Of a DNA stretch of 64,000 bases, positions 9,272 through 17,754 are shown piece by piece (position 1 is the first letter of the stretch; each line of letters begins with the position of its first letter). The notes under the pieces were generated by a model. That model did no database searches, had not been told where the DNA came from, and saw only the letters and a program-made list of their open reading frames with translations. Made by a program: the position numbers and the translations under genes. The DNA is from JAEUNX01 sp034004685 (GTDB taxonomy: Bacteria; Pseudomonadota; Gammaproteobacteria; Burkholderiales; Rhodocyclaceae): assembly GCA_034004685.1 (NCBI GenBank), contig JAVEWG010000008.1, forward strand, positions 28,491 to 92,490, given 5' to 3'.

Positions 9272-9718
9272 CTATCCCTTGGCGCGGATCAGGCGGGCCT
9301 TCTCCCGTTCCCAGTCCCTTTCCTTCTCGACTTCCCGCTTGTCGAACTGTTTCTTGCCCTTGGCTAGGCCGATGGACGCCTTGACCCGGCCCTTGCTGTA
9401 GTGCAGATCCAATGGCACCAGGGTGTAGCCGGCCCGTTCCACCTTGCCGATGAGGCGGCTGATCTCGCCGGCATGGAGGAGCAGCTTGCGGGTGCGGGTG
9501 GGGTCGGCGGTGATGTGGGTGGAGGCGCTGGCAAGGGGCGTGATGTGCATGCCGAAGATGAATACCTCGGCGTCGCGCACGATGATGTAGGCTTCCTTGA
9601 TGTTGGCCCGTCCGGCCCGGATCGCCTTGACTTCCCAGCCTTCAAGCACGAGCCCCGCCTCGAAGCGTTCTTCGATGAAGTAGTCGTGGAGGGCCTTGCG
9701 ATTGTCGACGATGCTCAT
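9272..9718 (-). CDS. smpB: SsrA-binding protein SmpB
   Basis: A 148-residue RNA-binding protein that pairs with tmRNA in trans-translation to rescue stalled ribosomes. Recognisable stretches are NRKALHDYFIEERFEAGLVL, GWEVKAIRAGRANIKEAY and the basic tail KGKKQFDKREVEKERDWEREKARLI, which enters the ribosomal decoding centre. Length is normal. It is divergent from ratA, a typical arrangement in Beta- and Gammaproteobacteria, and convergent with the ABC permease. Confidence 0.97.
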   Translation of the reverse strand: MSIVDNRKALHDYFIEERFEAGLVLEGWEVKAIRAGRANIKEAYIIVRDAEVFIFGMHITPLASASTHITADPTRTRKLLLHAGEISRLIGKVERAGYTLVPLDLHYSKGRVKASIGLAKGKKQFDKREVEKERDWEREKARLIRAKG

Positions 9719-9790
9719 GGGCGGGGGTTTCGGGTGAGGAATGGGCTAAAATCGATAAGTTTAACAGTTCATCCGGCTGAAAGCCCTGGC

Positions 9791-10237
9791 ATGGCCGCCG
9801 TCAAGAAAAGCGTTCTCATTGAATTTACCCCCCGGCAGATGTTCGATCTGGTGGACCAGGTGGAGCTCTATCCCCAGTTCCTGCCCTGGTGTGGCGGTAC
9901 AGAGCTACTGGCGCGGGACGAGCAAATCACCGCCGCCCGGCTGCACATCAACTACCACGGGCTCAAGGCCCATTTCAGCACCGAAAATGCGAAGGAGGCC
10001 CCCTTTTGGATGGAAATCCGTCTCAAGGACGGGCCATTCCGACATCTTGAAGGGATGTGGCGCTTCACCCCCCTGGGAGATACTGCCTGCAAGGTGGAGT
10101 TCGAACTGCACTATGAGTTCGCCAGCAAGTTGCTGGAAAAGGCGGTTGGTCCGGTGTTCAGTCACATTGCCAACACGTTTGTGGATTCCTTCGTGAAGCG
10201 CGCCGAACAAATCTATCGGGGGCAAGGCAATGTCTGA
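9791..10237 (+). CDS. ratA: RatA / COQ10-like START-domain protein
   Basis: A 148-residue single-domain protein of the polyketide cyclase/START family. E. coli RatA was reported to block ribosome subunit association, and related COQ10 proteins bind ubiquinone. It begins MAAVKKSVLIEFTPRQMFDLV and has YPQFLPWCGGTE and the C-terminal helix SHIANTFVDSFVKRAEQIY, all family hallmarks. The gene lies opposite smpB and overlaps the next gene by 8 bp, the conserved ratA-ratB arrangement. Confidence 0.93.
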   Translation: MAAVKKSVLIEFTPRQMFDLVDQVELYPQFLPWCGGTELLARDEQITAARLHINYHGLKAHFSTENAKEAPFWMEIRLKDGPFRHLEGMWRFTPLGDTACKVEFELHYEFASKLLEKAVGPVFSHIANTFVDSFVKRAEQIYRGQGNV

Positions 10238-10562
10238 TGTGATCAACGTGGAAGTGGTCTATGCCCTGCCGGCCCGCCAGGAACTCGTCCATCTGCGCCT
10301 GCCGGTGGGAGCGACCTTGCAGCGGGCGGTGGAATCTTCCGGACTCCTGCAGAAGTACCCGGAAATCGAATTGGGCAAAGCCAACAAAGTGGGGGTTTTC
10401 GCCAAGCTGGCCAAGCTGGACACGGTCCTCAAGGACCGGGACCGGGTGGAGATCTACCGCCCCCTGATCGCCGATCCCAAGGACGTGCGCCGCAAACGGG
10501 CGGAAGAGGGCAAGGTGATGAAGAAGGGGGGCGGCCCGGCCGAGGAAACGGCCCTGCCCTGA
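10230..10562 (+). CDS. ratB: RnfH/RatB family ubiquitin-like protein
   Basis: A 110-residue member of the UPF0125 (RnfH/RatB) family with a beta-grasp fold. The start MSDVINVEVVYALPARQELV and the motif ELGKANKVGVFAKLAKLDTV are characteristic, as is DRVEIYRPLIADPKDVRRKRA near the C terminus. It overlaps ratA, so the two are co-translated. Its precise biochemical role is not established in the family. Confidence 0.92.
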   Translation: MSDVINVEVVYALPARQELVHLRLPVGATLQRAVESSGLLQKYPEIELGKANKVGVFAKLAKLDTVLKDRDRVEIYRPLIADPKDVRRKRAEEGKVMKKGGGPAEETALP

Positions 10563-10575
10563 CAGGACCGTCGGC

Positions 10576-11052
10576 TTACTTGCAGCCGCTTTCCAGGGCT
10601 TTCTCGGCCCGGGCGATTTCCGCTTCCCGGGTGGCGTCGTCCATCACTTCCCGCTCCCCGGCGGAGTTGTAGCGAGCCAGCCGCTGGCCGCTGCGCAGGC
10701 CGATCAGCTGGCTGCGCAGGGATTCGCAATTTTTCTGACGGGCCTCCGCCTCCTGGCGTTCCTTGTCAGCCTTGGCCTGAGCCTCGGCAGCTTCCTTGCG
10801 GCGTTGGCGGAAGGCGGCGTCCGGGTCGGAGGGGGCCGCTGGCTTGCTCCCTTCCGTGACCTTTTCGGTTTCGGCGGGCTTGGTGGGGGCCGGGGTGGTG
10901 TGTTTGTACACCGAGGCCCCTTGGGTGGGGGGTGGGGTGTCGGAGAAATGGACCTGACCGCTGGCGTCACGCCATGTGTATATCTGGCCGGCCTGGGCGG
11001 CGAAGCTGCCGAGCAGGCACAGGGTTGCAATCAGGGGGGCAGTCGGATGCAT
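10576..11052 (-). CDS. DUF4124 domain secreted protein
   Basis: A 158-residue protein with a signal peptide (about 1-21, ending AAQA) followed immediately by the short DUF4124 domain (QIYTWRDASGQVHFSDTPPP), a widespread proteobacterial envelope domain of unknown function. The middle is rich in Pro/Thr and then in Ala/Glu/Lys/Arg/Gln, predicted to form a long helix (about 80-115). Only 13 bp separate its stop from that of ratB on the other strand. It is divergent from guaB, a common neighbour. Confidence 0.85.
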   Translation of the reverse strand: MHPTAPLIATLCLLGSFAAQAGQIYTWRDASGQVHFSDTPPPTQGASVYKHTTPAPTKPAETEKVTEGSKPAAPSDPDAAFRQRRKEAAEAQAKADKERQEAEARQKNCESLRSQLIGLRSGQRLARYNSAGEREVMDDATREAEIARAEKALESGCK

Positions 11053-11077
11053 CGGGAACTCCAGCGGAAACGGCGCT

Positions 11078-11105
11078 TTTGCTGTGTTTTCTCAGCCTGT
11101 ATAAT
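11078..11105 (+). promoter_or_regulatory. guaB promoter
   Basis: A perfect -10 hexamer TATAAT at 11100-11105 lies 27 bp before the guaB ATG. The best -35 candidate, TTTGCT at 11078-11083 with a 16-bp spacer, is weak. Transcription would start around 11112, giving a leader of about 20 nt. Confidence 0.7.
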
Positions 11106-11132
11106 ACGGATTTGGAAATAAGGATAGTAGCC

Positions 11133-12593
11133 ATGCGCGTGATTCAGAAGGCGCTGACCTTCGATGACGTCCTTCTCATCCCCGCCCATTCCACGGTTCT
11201 CCCCCGCGATGTCAGCTTGGCTACCCAGCTGACCCGCAACATCCGGATCAATATCCCCCTGGTGTCCGCCGCCATGGACACCGTGACTGAAGCCCGCCTG
11301 GCCATTGCCCTGGCCCAGGAAGGGGGAATCGGGATCATCCACAAGAATCTCACGGCCCGTCAGCAGGCGGCCGAGGTTGCCAAGGTCAAGCGGTTCGAAT
11401 CCGGCGTTCTCAAGGATCCGATCACCATTCCTCCCACCCTGAAGGTGAGCGAGGTGCTGGCCCTGACTCGCCAGCACCGCATCTCTGGTTTGCCGGTGGT
11501 GGACCATGGCGTGGTGGTGGGGATCGTCACCAACCGGGATCTGCGCTTCGAAACCAATCTGGATCAGCTGGTGTCCGCCATCATGACCCCCCGGGACCGC
11601 CTGGTGACCGTGCGGGAAGGCGGCAGTCTGGACGAGGCCCGCATCCTCATGCACAAGCACCGCCTGGAGCGGGTACTGGTGCTCAATGAGGCCGGTGAGC
11701 TGCGGGGTCTCATCACCGTCAAGGACATGATGAAGTCCACCGAGCATCCCATGGCCGCCAAGGATGAACATGGCCGCCTGCGGGTGGGCGCGGCCATCGG
11801 AGTGGGCTCTGGCACCGAAGAGCGGGCCGAAGCCTTGGCCGAAGCCGGGGTGGACGTGATGGTGGTGGATACCGCCCACGGTCATGCCCAGGGGGTGCTT
11901 GATCGGGTGCGCTGGGTGAAGAAGACTTTCCCCCAGGTGCAGGTCATCGGCGGCAACATCGCTACCGGCGACGCGGCGCGGGCCCTGGTGGACGCGGGGG
12001 CGGATGCGGTGAAGGTGGGCATCGGCCCGGGTTCCATCTGCACCACCCGGATCGTGGCCGGGGTCGGGGTTCCCCAGATCACCGCCATCGACAACGTGGC
12101 CACCGCCTTGGTGGGTTCGGGCGTGTCCATGATCGCCGACGGCGGCATTCGCTATTCGGGTGACATCTCCAAGGCCATCGCCGCCGGCGCCAATTGCGTG
12201 ATGCTGGGCGGGCTTTTCGCCGGTACCGAGGAAGCGCCGGGGGAGACCGTCCTGTACCAGGGCCGTTCCTACAAGTCCTACCGGGGCATGGGTTCCCTGG
12301 GAGCCATGCAGCAGGGGGCCGCCGACCGCTACTTCCAGGACAGCTCGGCCAATGTGGATAAGCTGGTGCCGGAAGGCATCGAAGGCCGGGTGCCCTACAA
12401 GGGCGCGGTGACCCAGGTGATCCACCAGTTGATCGGCGGGTTGCGGGCGTCCATGGGCTATGTGGGTTGCTCCGACATCGACACCATGCGCAGCCGTGCC
12501 CAGTTCGTGGAGATCACCAGCGCCGGGGTGCGGGAATCCCATGTCCATGATGTCCAGATCACCAAGGAAGCCCCCAACTATCACGTGGAGTGA
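11133..12593 (+). CDS. guaB: Inosine-5'-monophosphate dehydrogenase GuaB
   Basis: A 486-residue enzyme oxidising IMP to XMP with NAD+, the first committed step to GMP. The N-terminal TIM-barrel part starts MRVIQKALTFDDVLLIP. A tandem CBS module follows (about 90-205). The catalytic cysteine is in GPGSICTTRIV (about residue 303), and the active-site flap has SYRGMGSLGAMQ. Length matches E. coli GuaB (488). The ATG at 11133 follows an AAGGAT ribosome site. guaA follows 59 bp downstream after a hairpin. Confidence 0.97.
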   Translation: MRVIQKALTFDDVLLIPAHSTVLPRDVSLATQLTRNIRINIPLVSAAMDTVTEARLAIALAQEGGIGIIHKNLTARQQAAEVAKVKRFESGVLKDPITIPPTLKVSEVLALTRQHRISGLPVVDHGVVVGIVTNRDLRFETNLDQLVSAIMTPRDRLVTVREGGSLDEARILMHKHRLERVLVLNEAGELRGLITVKDMMKSTEHPMAAKDEHGRLRVGAAIGVGSGTEERAEALAEAGVDVMVVDTAHGHAQGVLDRVRWVKKTFPQVQVIGGNIATGDAARALVDAGADAVKVGIGPGSICTTRIVAGVGVPQITAIDNVATALVGSGVSMIADGGIRYSGDISKAIAAGANCVMLGGLFAGTEEAPGETVLYQGRSYKSYRGMGSLGAMQQGAADRYFQDSSANVDKLVPEGIEGRVPYKGAVTQVIHQLIGGLRASMGYVGCSDIDTMRSRAQFVEITSAGVRESHVHDVQITKEAPNYHVE

Positions 12594-12610
12594 CCACGTG
12601 CGGCACGGCG

Positions 12611-12638
12611 AAGGCGGCTGCGGCCGCCTTTCTCTTTT
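12611..12638 (+). terminator. Intrinsic terminator or attenuator between guaB and guaA
   Basis: AAGGCGGC (12611-12618) and GCCGCCTT (12623-12630) form a perfect 8-bp stem with a TGCG loop, followed by TCTCTTTT. This is a convincing intrinsic-terminator shape. Because guaA begins only 15 bp later, it probably acts as a partial terminator lowering guaA expression relative to guaB, unless guaA has its own promoter inside guaB. Confidence 0.7.
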
Positions 12639-12652
12639 CAAGGCTTGAATCC

Positions 12653-14218
12653 ATGTCCCATCAAAAAATCCTCATCCTCGATTTCGGCTCCCAGGTCACC
12701 CAGCTCATCGCCCGCCGGGTGCGGGAGCAGCAGGTGTATTGCGAACTGCATCCCTTCGATGTTTCCGAAGACTTCATCCGCCAGTTCAATCCGAAGGGCA
12801 TCATCCTTTCCGGCGGCCCCAACTCCGTTTATGAGGCCCTGGAGTGGAAGGCGCCCCAGGTAGTGTTCGAGCTGGGGGTGCCCGTGCTGGGCATCTGCTA
12901 TGGCATGCAGACCATGGCCCAGCAGTTGGGGGGCAGGGTGGAGAGTTCCGGTGCCCGTGAATTCGGCTTTGCCGAGGTCCGTGCCCGCGGCCACTCCCGC
13001 CTGTTCAACGGCATCCAGGACAAGACCAATGCCGAAGGCCACGGCCTGCTGGAGGTGTGGATGAGCCACGGCGACAAGGTCACCGAACTGCCCGCCGGGT
13101 TCAAGGTGATCGGCAGCAGCGCGTCCTGCCCGGTGGCGGCGATGGCCGACGAGGCGCGCGGTTTCTACGCGGTGCAGTTCCACCCGGAAGTGACCCACAC
13201 CATCAAGGGCAAGGAGATGATCGCCCGCTTCGTGCACGAGATCTGCGGCTGTGGCCACGACTGGAACATGCCGGACTACGTGAACGAGGCCATCGAGAAG
13301 GTGCGCGCCCAGGTGGGTGACGAGGAAGTCATCCTCGGACTTTCCGGCGGCGTCGATTCCTCGGTGGTGGCGGCGCTGCTGCACCGGGCCATCGGTGACC
13401 AGCTCACCTGCGTGTTCGTGGACAACGGCCTACTGCGCCTCAATGAGGGCGAGATGGTGATGCAGATGTTCGCCCGCAACCTGGGCGTCAAGGTCATCCA
13501 CGTGGACGCCAGCGAGCAGTTCATGGGCCACCTCCGGGGCGTCACCGATCCGGAGGCCAAACGCAAGATCATCGGCCGCGAATTCGTCGAGGTGTTCCAG
13601 GCCGAGGCGAAAAAGCTCGCCAACGCCAAGTGGCTGGCCCAGGGCACCATCTACCCGGACGTGATCGAGTCCGCCGGGGCCAAGACTGGCAAGGCCCACG
13701 CCATCAAGAGCCACCACAACGTGGGTGGCCTGCCGGAAACCCTCAATCTCAAGCTGCTGGAACCCCTGCGGGAGCTCTTCAAGGATGAAGTGCGGGAACT
13801 GGGCGTCGCCCTCGGCCTGCCCCACGACATGGTCTATCGTCATCCCTTCCCGGGTCCGGGCCTCGGCGTGCGCATCCTCGGCGAAGTGAAGAAGGAGTTC
13901 GCAGACCTGCTGCGTCGGGCGGATGCCATCTTCATCGACGAACTGCGGGCCGCCGATTGGTACGACAAGACCAGCCAGGCTTTCGCCGTGTTCCTGCCGG
14001 TGAAGAGCGTGGGCGTGATGGGCGATGGCCGTACCTACGAGTACGTGGTAGCCCTGCGCGCCGTGCAGACCCAGGATTTCATGACCGCCCACTGGGCCGA
14101 ACTGCCCCACAGTCTGCTGGGCAAGGTGAGCAACCGCATCATCAATGAGGTACGCGGCATCAACCGGGTGGTCTATGACATCTCCGGCAAGCCGCCGGCC
14201 ACCATCGAGTGGGAATAA
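12653..14218 (+). CDS. guaA: GMP synthase (glutamine-hydrolysing) GuaA
   Basis: A 521-residue enzyme converting XMP to GMP. The class I glutamine amidotransferase domain has the nucleophile in LGICYGMQ (Cys82) and the His-Glu pair in QFHPEVTH. The ATP pyrophosphatase domain has the P-loop LGLSGGVDSSVV, and the C-terminal dimerisation domain ends TGKPPATIEWE-like (here SGKPPATIEWE). The gene is intact at its 3' end, which is where an integrase-bearing element begins: integrases of guaA-targeting islands regenerate this end on insertion. Confidence 0.97.
   Translation: MSHQKILILDFGSQVTQLIARRVREQQVYCELHPFDVSEDFIRQFNPKGIILSGGPNSVYEALEWKAPQVVFELGVPVLGICYGMQTMAQQLGGRVESSGAREFGFAEVRARGHSRLFNGIQDKTNAEGHGLLEVWMSHGDKVTELPAGFKVIGSSASCPVAAMADEARGFYAVQFHPEVTHTIKGKEMIARFVHEICGCGHDWNMPDYVNEAIEKVRAQVGDEEVILGLSGGVDSSVVAALLHRAIGDQLTCVFVDNGLLRLNEGEMVMQMFARNLGVKVIHVDASEQFMGHLRGVTDPEAKRKIIGREFVEVFQAEAKKLANAKWLAQGTIYPDVIESAGAKTGKAHAIKSHHNVGGLPETLNLKLLEPLRELFKDEVRELGVALGLPHDMVYRHPFPGPGLGVRILGEVKKEFADLLRRADAIFIDELRAADWYDKTSQAFAVFLPVKSVGVMGDGRTYEYVVALRAVQTQDFMTAHWAELPHSLLGKVSNRIINEVRGINRVVYDISGKPPATIEWE
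14190..14218 (+). other. Probable attL core at the 3' end of guaA
   Basis: The last bases of guaA coincide with the abrupt change from conserved core genes to an integrase gene 220 bp downstream. Elements that insert at the guaA 3' end keep the gene functional by carrying the same terminal bases. The partner attR copy was not recognised in this window, so the exact core cannot be delimited. Confidence 0.45.
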
Positions 14219-14346
14219 ATTATCTTCGTGTCAGGTCGTCCCATGTCGTCCGGTATTCCGGAGAAAAGCAAGCCCTGACAATTGGTTAGCGTCTCATCTG
14301 GTCTCAACTTGCCTCACTAAAGCGCGCCCAAATTGGCGGTATTGGT

Positions 14347-14423
14347 GACGGTATCGAAGAGCCGGCCTTGAACGACCAAAGTTGATACCGTCAAATGCCC
14401 TGACGGTATCAGTGGACGGTATC
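14347..14423 (+). repeat. Repeats of GACGGTATC upstream of the integrase gene
   Basis: GACGGTATC occurs at 14347-14355, 14402-14410 and 14415-14423, with an inverted copy GATACCGTC at 14384-14392. A near copy, GGCGGTATT, begins near 14335. The cluster lies between the presumed attachment core and the integrase ATG, where arm-type binding sites for a tyrosine integrase or its directionality factor are expected. The last two copies are 13 bp apart and directly upstream of the integrase start, so they could also autoregulate it. Confidence 0.7.
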
Positions 14424-14438
14424 GGTTCGGGGGATGAG

Positions 14439-15719
14439 ATGCTCACTGACTTGAAGTTGAAGGCGCTGAAGCCCACGGGAAAAATCTACAAGGTTGCCGA
14501 TCAACAGGGGCTCTACGTCGCTGGGACGCGGACAGGAGTAGTTAGTTTCCGGTTTGACTACCGGGTGAATGGCCGGCGCGAAACGCTGGTGATAGGCCAG
14601 TACGATCCGAATCTCGGGGCCAAGAAACCGCGTGATTTGGTGGAACTGGACTACGGTATGTCCTTGACCCTGGCCGAGGCCCGGCTACTGCTGACGCGGG
14701 CTCATCGATCTGTCGAGCAAGGTGAGAGTCCCTCGCGCACCAAGGTTGAAAAGCGAGTCGAGGCTGCTGACGCGTTAACGTTTGGCAAGTGGGCAGAAAA
14801 GTACTTCGCTGAAGCTGACTTGGCTGAGTCCACCCGGTCCATGCGAAAGTCGGTCTATGACCGCAACTTGGCAGAGGAATTTGGCCGGCTGAAGTTGGAA
14901 GAGATCACGCCGGTTCGGCTGATGGCCAGGTGCGAGAAGATCAAGGAGCGGGGGGCTGCAGCACCTGCTGTTCAGTCGCGCGAAATTGTGCTGCAAGTCT
15001 TTCGGTTCATCCAGGCGCGGGGATTGAAGATCGACAATCCCGCTGAGGCGATTCGACCCAGAGCCATCGCCACGTTCAAAGCTCGGGACAGGGCCCTGTC
15101 ACCAGCCGAGATTCATACATTTTTCAACGCGCTCGACCAGACCGCGACCACGTCGACACTGCGTTTGGCGGTCAAATTCATGCTGCTCACTCTGGTGCGC
15201 AAATCGGAATTCATCGAGGCGACGTGGGACGAGGTGAACTTCGAGACAGCGATATGGACGATTCCGAAGGAGCGCATGAAGGCGGGGCGCCCTCACAATG
15301 TGTACCTTAGCCAGCAAGCGTTGGACATCCTCGTCGCTTTCAAGACCTGTTTCAGTGCCAGTTCGTACCTGCATCCCGGACGTTACGAGACGGAGTTGCC
15401 GATCAGCGCGGCGACGTTGAACCGGGTCATCGATGCCACCGTGAAGCTGATCCGTGATCGCGGTGAAGACTTCGAGCCCTTCACCGTGCACGACCTGCGC
15501 CGCACGGCGAGTACATTGCTCCATGAAGCCGGCTTCAACAGCGATTGGATCGAGAAGTGCCTTGCTCATGAGCAGCGCGGCGTACGTGCGATCTACAACA
15601 AGGCCGAGTACGCCGAACAGCGGAGAGCGATGCTTCAAACCTGGGCCGATATGCTTGATGGTTGGATCAAGAATGGCGCCAATGTGGTGCCTATTCGACG
15701 AGGCGTTGGCATCGCTTGA
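14439..15719 (+). CDS. P4-type tyrosine integrase of the guaA-borne element
   Basis: A 426-residue site-specific recombinase that probably integrates and excises the element. The N-terminal DUF4102-type arm-binding domain starts MLTDLKLKALKPTGKIYKV. The catalytic domain shows the Arg in LTLVRKSEF, the HxxR box in TVHDLRRTAS, a His in CLAHEQRG and the Tyr nucleophile in AIYNKAEY. The ATG at 14439 was chosen because it begins exactly at the domain; an upstream ATG-like start would add a non-conserved stretch that overlaps the repeat array. It points inward, away from guaA. Confidence 0.93.
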   Translation: MLTDLKLKALKPTGKIYKVADQQGLYVAGTRTGVVSFRFDYRVNGRRETLVIGQYDPNLGAKKPRDLVELDYGMSLTLAEARLLLTRAHRSVEQGESPSRTKVEKRVEAADALTFGKWAEKYFAEADLAESTRSMRKSVYDRNLAEEFGRLKLEEITPVRLMARCEKIKERGAAAPAVQSREIVLQVFRFIQARGLKIDNPAEAIRPRAIATFKARDRALSPAEIHTFFNALDQTATTSTLRLAVKFMLLTLVRKSEFIEATWDEVNFETAIWTIPKERMKAGRPHNVYLSQQALDILVAFKTCFSASSYLHPGRYETELPISAATLNRVIDATVKLIRDRGEDFEPFTVHDLRRTASTLLHEAGFNSDWIEKCLAHEQRGVRAIYNKAEYAEQRRAMLQTWADMLDGWIKNGANVVPIRRGVGIA

Positions 15720-15874
15720 CGATGCGTGTGTCAAGCTGGCGCCTTGACCGTCTGCCGCTGGGGTAACGCCTACCTATGGCCATGAAAGCGTCGGTTCGCT
15801 GCTTGGCGCGCAGCATCTGTAGCAAGGCGCGCCGGATCAGACCCAAGGCTGGTAGGGAGGCGACTACTCGCGGT

Positions 15875-15949
15875 TGTCCGAAATATATCTACAAGTTTCG
15901 GACATTGCTTCTTGCTGATTGTCCGAAAAAGTTGTACAAATATCGGACA
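15875..15949 (+). promoter_or_regulatory. Promoter with two palindromic operators for the abiE-type operon
   Basis: Two inverted-repeat operators lie in tandem: TGTCCGAAA (15875-15883) with TTTCGGACA (15896-15904), and TGTCCGAAA (15920-15928) with TATCGGACA (15941-15949). In both, the half-sites start 21 bp apart, two helical turns. The second operator overlaps a promoter made of TTGCTG (15912-15917), a 17-bp spacer and TACAAA (15935-15940). This fits negative autoregulation by the AbiEi-type antitoxin encoded 10 bp downstream. Confidence 0.8.
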
Positions 15950-15958
15950 GGGTGCCCT

Positions 15959-16678
15959 ATGTCCGATCTCAAATCCGCCATCTCCTCGCAGATCAACGCC
16001 GCCGGTGCCGGCCATGTCTGGGTGCCGACCGACTTCGCACACCTCGGCAACCGTGATGCGATCGACAAGACGCTCCAGCGCATGGTGCTGGCGGGCGATC
16101 TGCGTCGTATCGACCGTGGGTTGTACGACAAACCCACCATCAACCGTCTGACCCAGCGTCCCACCACCCCGGACTATCGCGCGATCGTCGAGGCCATTGC
16201 TCGGCGCGACCAACTGCGTCTGTTGGTGGATGGCATGACGGCGGCGAATGATCTCGGCTTGACGGACGCCGTCCCGGCCCGCGTCACCATCCACACCGAT
16301 GCACGCCGCCGGGCGATCAAACTCGACAAGCTGACGATCGACTTCAAGCAGACCGCGCCTAGTCGTCTCTACTGGGCCGGTCGTCCCGCTATGCGGGTCG
16401 TCCAAGCGCTGCACTGGCTGAAAGACACGTTGGTCTCCGACCGCGACCGCATCCTGAACCGCCTGAGCCAACTGCTGGCCGATCCGACTCATGGCGTGGC
16501 ACTTCGCCAGGATCTGCTTGACGGGTTCAATACGTTGCCAGCGTGGATGCAAAGCCTGATCCGTGAGCTGCCCGGATGCGACCCGCTGGCCACCGTGGCC
16601 AAGACTCCGCAACCGCGAAGCAGCGTGAAGCGATCGGCGAGTCCCGGTTCCCTCGGAAGCGCAGGGAGGGCCAGTTGA
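15959..16678 (+). CDS. abiEi: AbiEi-type antitoxin (DUF6088-like, winged helix)
   Basis: A 239-residue antitoxin and probable autorepressor of a type IV AbiE toxin-antitoxin system. The N-terminal winged-helix region includes GHVWVPTDFAHLGNRDAIDKT and the wing RRIDRGLYDKPT; the rest is the antitoxin domain with the family stretch MTAANDLGLTDAVPARVTIHTD. The ATG at 15959 lies just after the promoter-operator region. The stop overlaps the start of the toxin gene. The C-terminal 25 residues are rich in S, R and G and look disordered. Confidence 0.85.
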   Translation: MSDLKSAISSQINAAGAGHVWVPTDFAHLGNRDAIDKTLQRMVLAGDLRRIDRGLYDKPTINRLTQRPTTPDYRAIVEAIARRDQLRLLVDGMTAANDLGLTDAVPARVTIHTDARRRAIKLDKLTIDFKQTAPSRLYWAGRPAMRVVQALHWLKDTLVSDRDRILNRLSQLLADPTHGVALRQDLLDGFNTLPAWMQSLIRELPGCDPLATVAKTPQPRSSVKRSASPGSLGSAGRAS

Positions 16679-17754
16679 ACCCATCCTTCCGTGAAGTGAT
16701 CACCGCCGCCGACGCCGACCGGCTCGATCTATTTCTGGGCGCTGCCGCCCGTCTCGGCACGGCGGTCCAGAATGTCGAAAAGGACTTCTGGGTCTGCTGG
16801 ACCCTGGACGTGTTGTTCAACGGCTTGGCGGCGGGCGGGCCCCGGCTTCTGTTCAAAGGCGGCACTTCCTTGTCCAAGGCGTTCGGCCTGATCTCCCGTT
16901 TTTCCGAGGACATCGACATCACGGTGTTCCGGGACGACTTGGGGCAAGCCGCCGACGTGGCGGAACTGGAAGCCTTGAGCGGGAAGAAACGTCGTGCGCG
17001 TCTTGAGTCCATCCGCACAGCGTGCCAAGCGTACATCGCTGGCCCTTTGACGAACCAATTCACCCAAGTCGCCGCCGCCGTCATCCCGGAGGGGCGTTTC
17101 CGGTTGGAACTCGACGCAGAAGACAAGGACGGCCAGAGCTTGCTGTTCTGGTATCCCGCCGTCACGCCCGCGGCCGACAGCTACATCCGCTCAGCCGTCA
17201 AGATCGAATCCGGTGCGAAGTCAGCGCTGGACCCGCATATCGCAGCTACGGTCGTACCATACGTCGCACAAGATCTGCCCGGGTTGCATCTGGCAGTGAG
17301 TAACGTCACCTCCGTGAAGCCAGAGCGCACCTTCTGGGACAAGGTCATCATCCTCCATGGCCTCCGACAGTGGTATGACCGCCGCAGCGAGCTGCGGCAC
17401 GGCGGACAACGCGTCTCGCGGCACTACTATGACGTGTACCGCCTGATGCAGGCGTCGGCATCGTCCGAATGGCAGGCCGATCATGCGCTCGCCGTCGATT
17501 GCGCTCAGCACGCAAGGCTCTTCTTCGGCAGTGCCGACCTGGGGCTGGATGCCGCCCAACCCGGTACATTCACGCTCATGCCCAGTCCGGCGATGTGTGA
17601 AGCGCTCGCCAAAGACTACGCAGCCATGGCCGGGATGGTTTTCGGCGAAGTTCCACAGCTTGACGCGGTACTTGCCAGCGTCGAACGCTTCGAACAGATC
17701 GTCAATGGGACAGTGGTCGCCGCACCGCTTGTGCCGAAGGAAGGATCTTCGTGA
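16675..17754 (+). CDS. abiEii: AbiEii-type nucleotidyltransferase toxin
   Basis: A 359-residue toxin of the AbiEii/AbiGii family, nucleotidyltransferase-fold enzymes that block growth, in tested homologues by modifying tRNA. KGGTSLSK (61-68) and SEDIDITV (77-84) are the nucleotide- and metal-binding motifs, and a later conserved stretch is PERTFWDKVIILHGLR. The start is TTG at 16675, preceded by GGGAGGG and overlapping the antitoxin stop (TTGA), so the pair is translationally coupled. An in-frame ATG farther upstream lies inside the antitoxin gene and is unlikely to be used. Confidence 0.88.
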   Translation: MNPSFREVITAADADRLDLFLGAAARLGTAVQNVEKDFWVCWTLDVLFNGLAAGGPRLLFKGGTSLSKAFGLISRFSEDIDITVFRDDLGQAADVAELEALSGKKRRARLESIRTACQAYIAGPLTNQFTQVAAAVIPEGRFRLELDAEDKDGQSLLFWYPAVTPAADSYIRSAVKIESGAKSALDPHIAATVVPYVAQDLPGLHLAVSNVTSVKPERTFWDKVIILHGLRQWYDRRSELRHGGQRVSRHYYDVYRLMQASASSEWQADHALAVDCAQHARLFFGSADLGLDAAQPGTFTLMPSPAMCEALAKDYAAMAGMVFGEVPQLDAVLASVERFEQIVNGTVVAAPLVPKEGSS

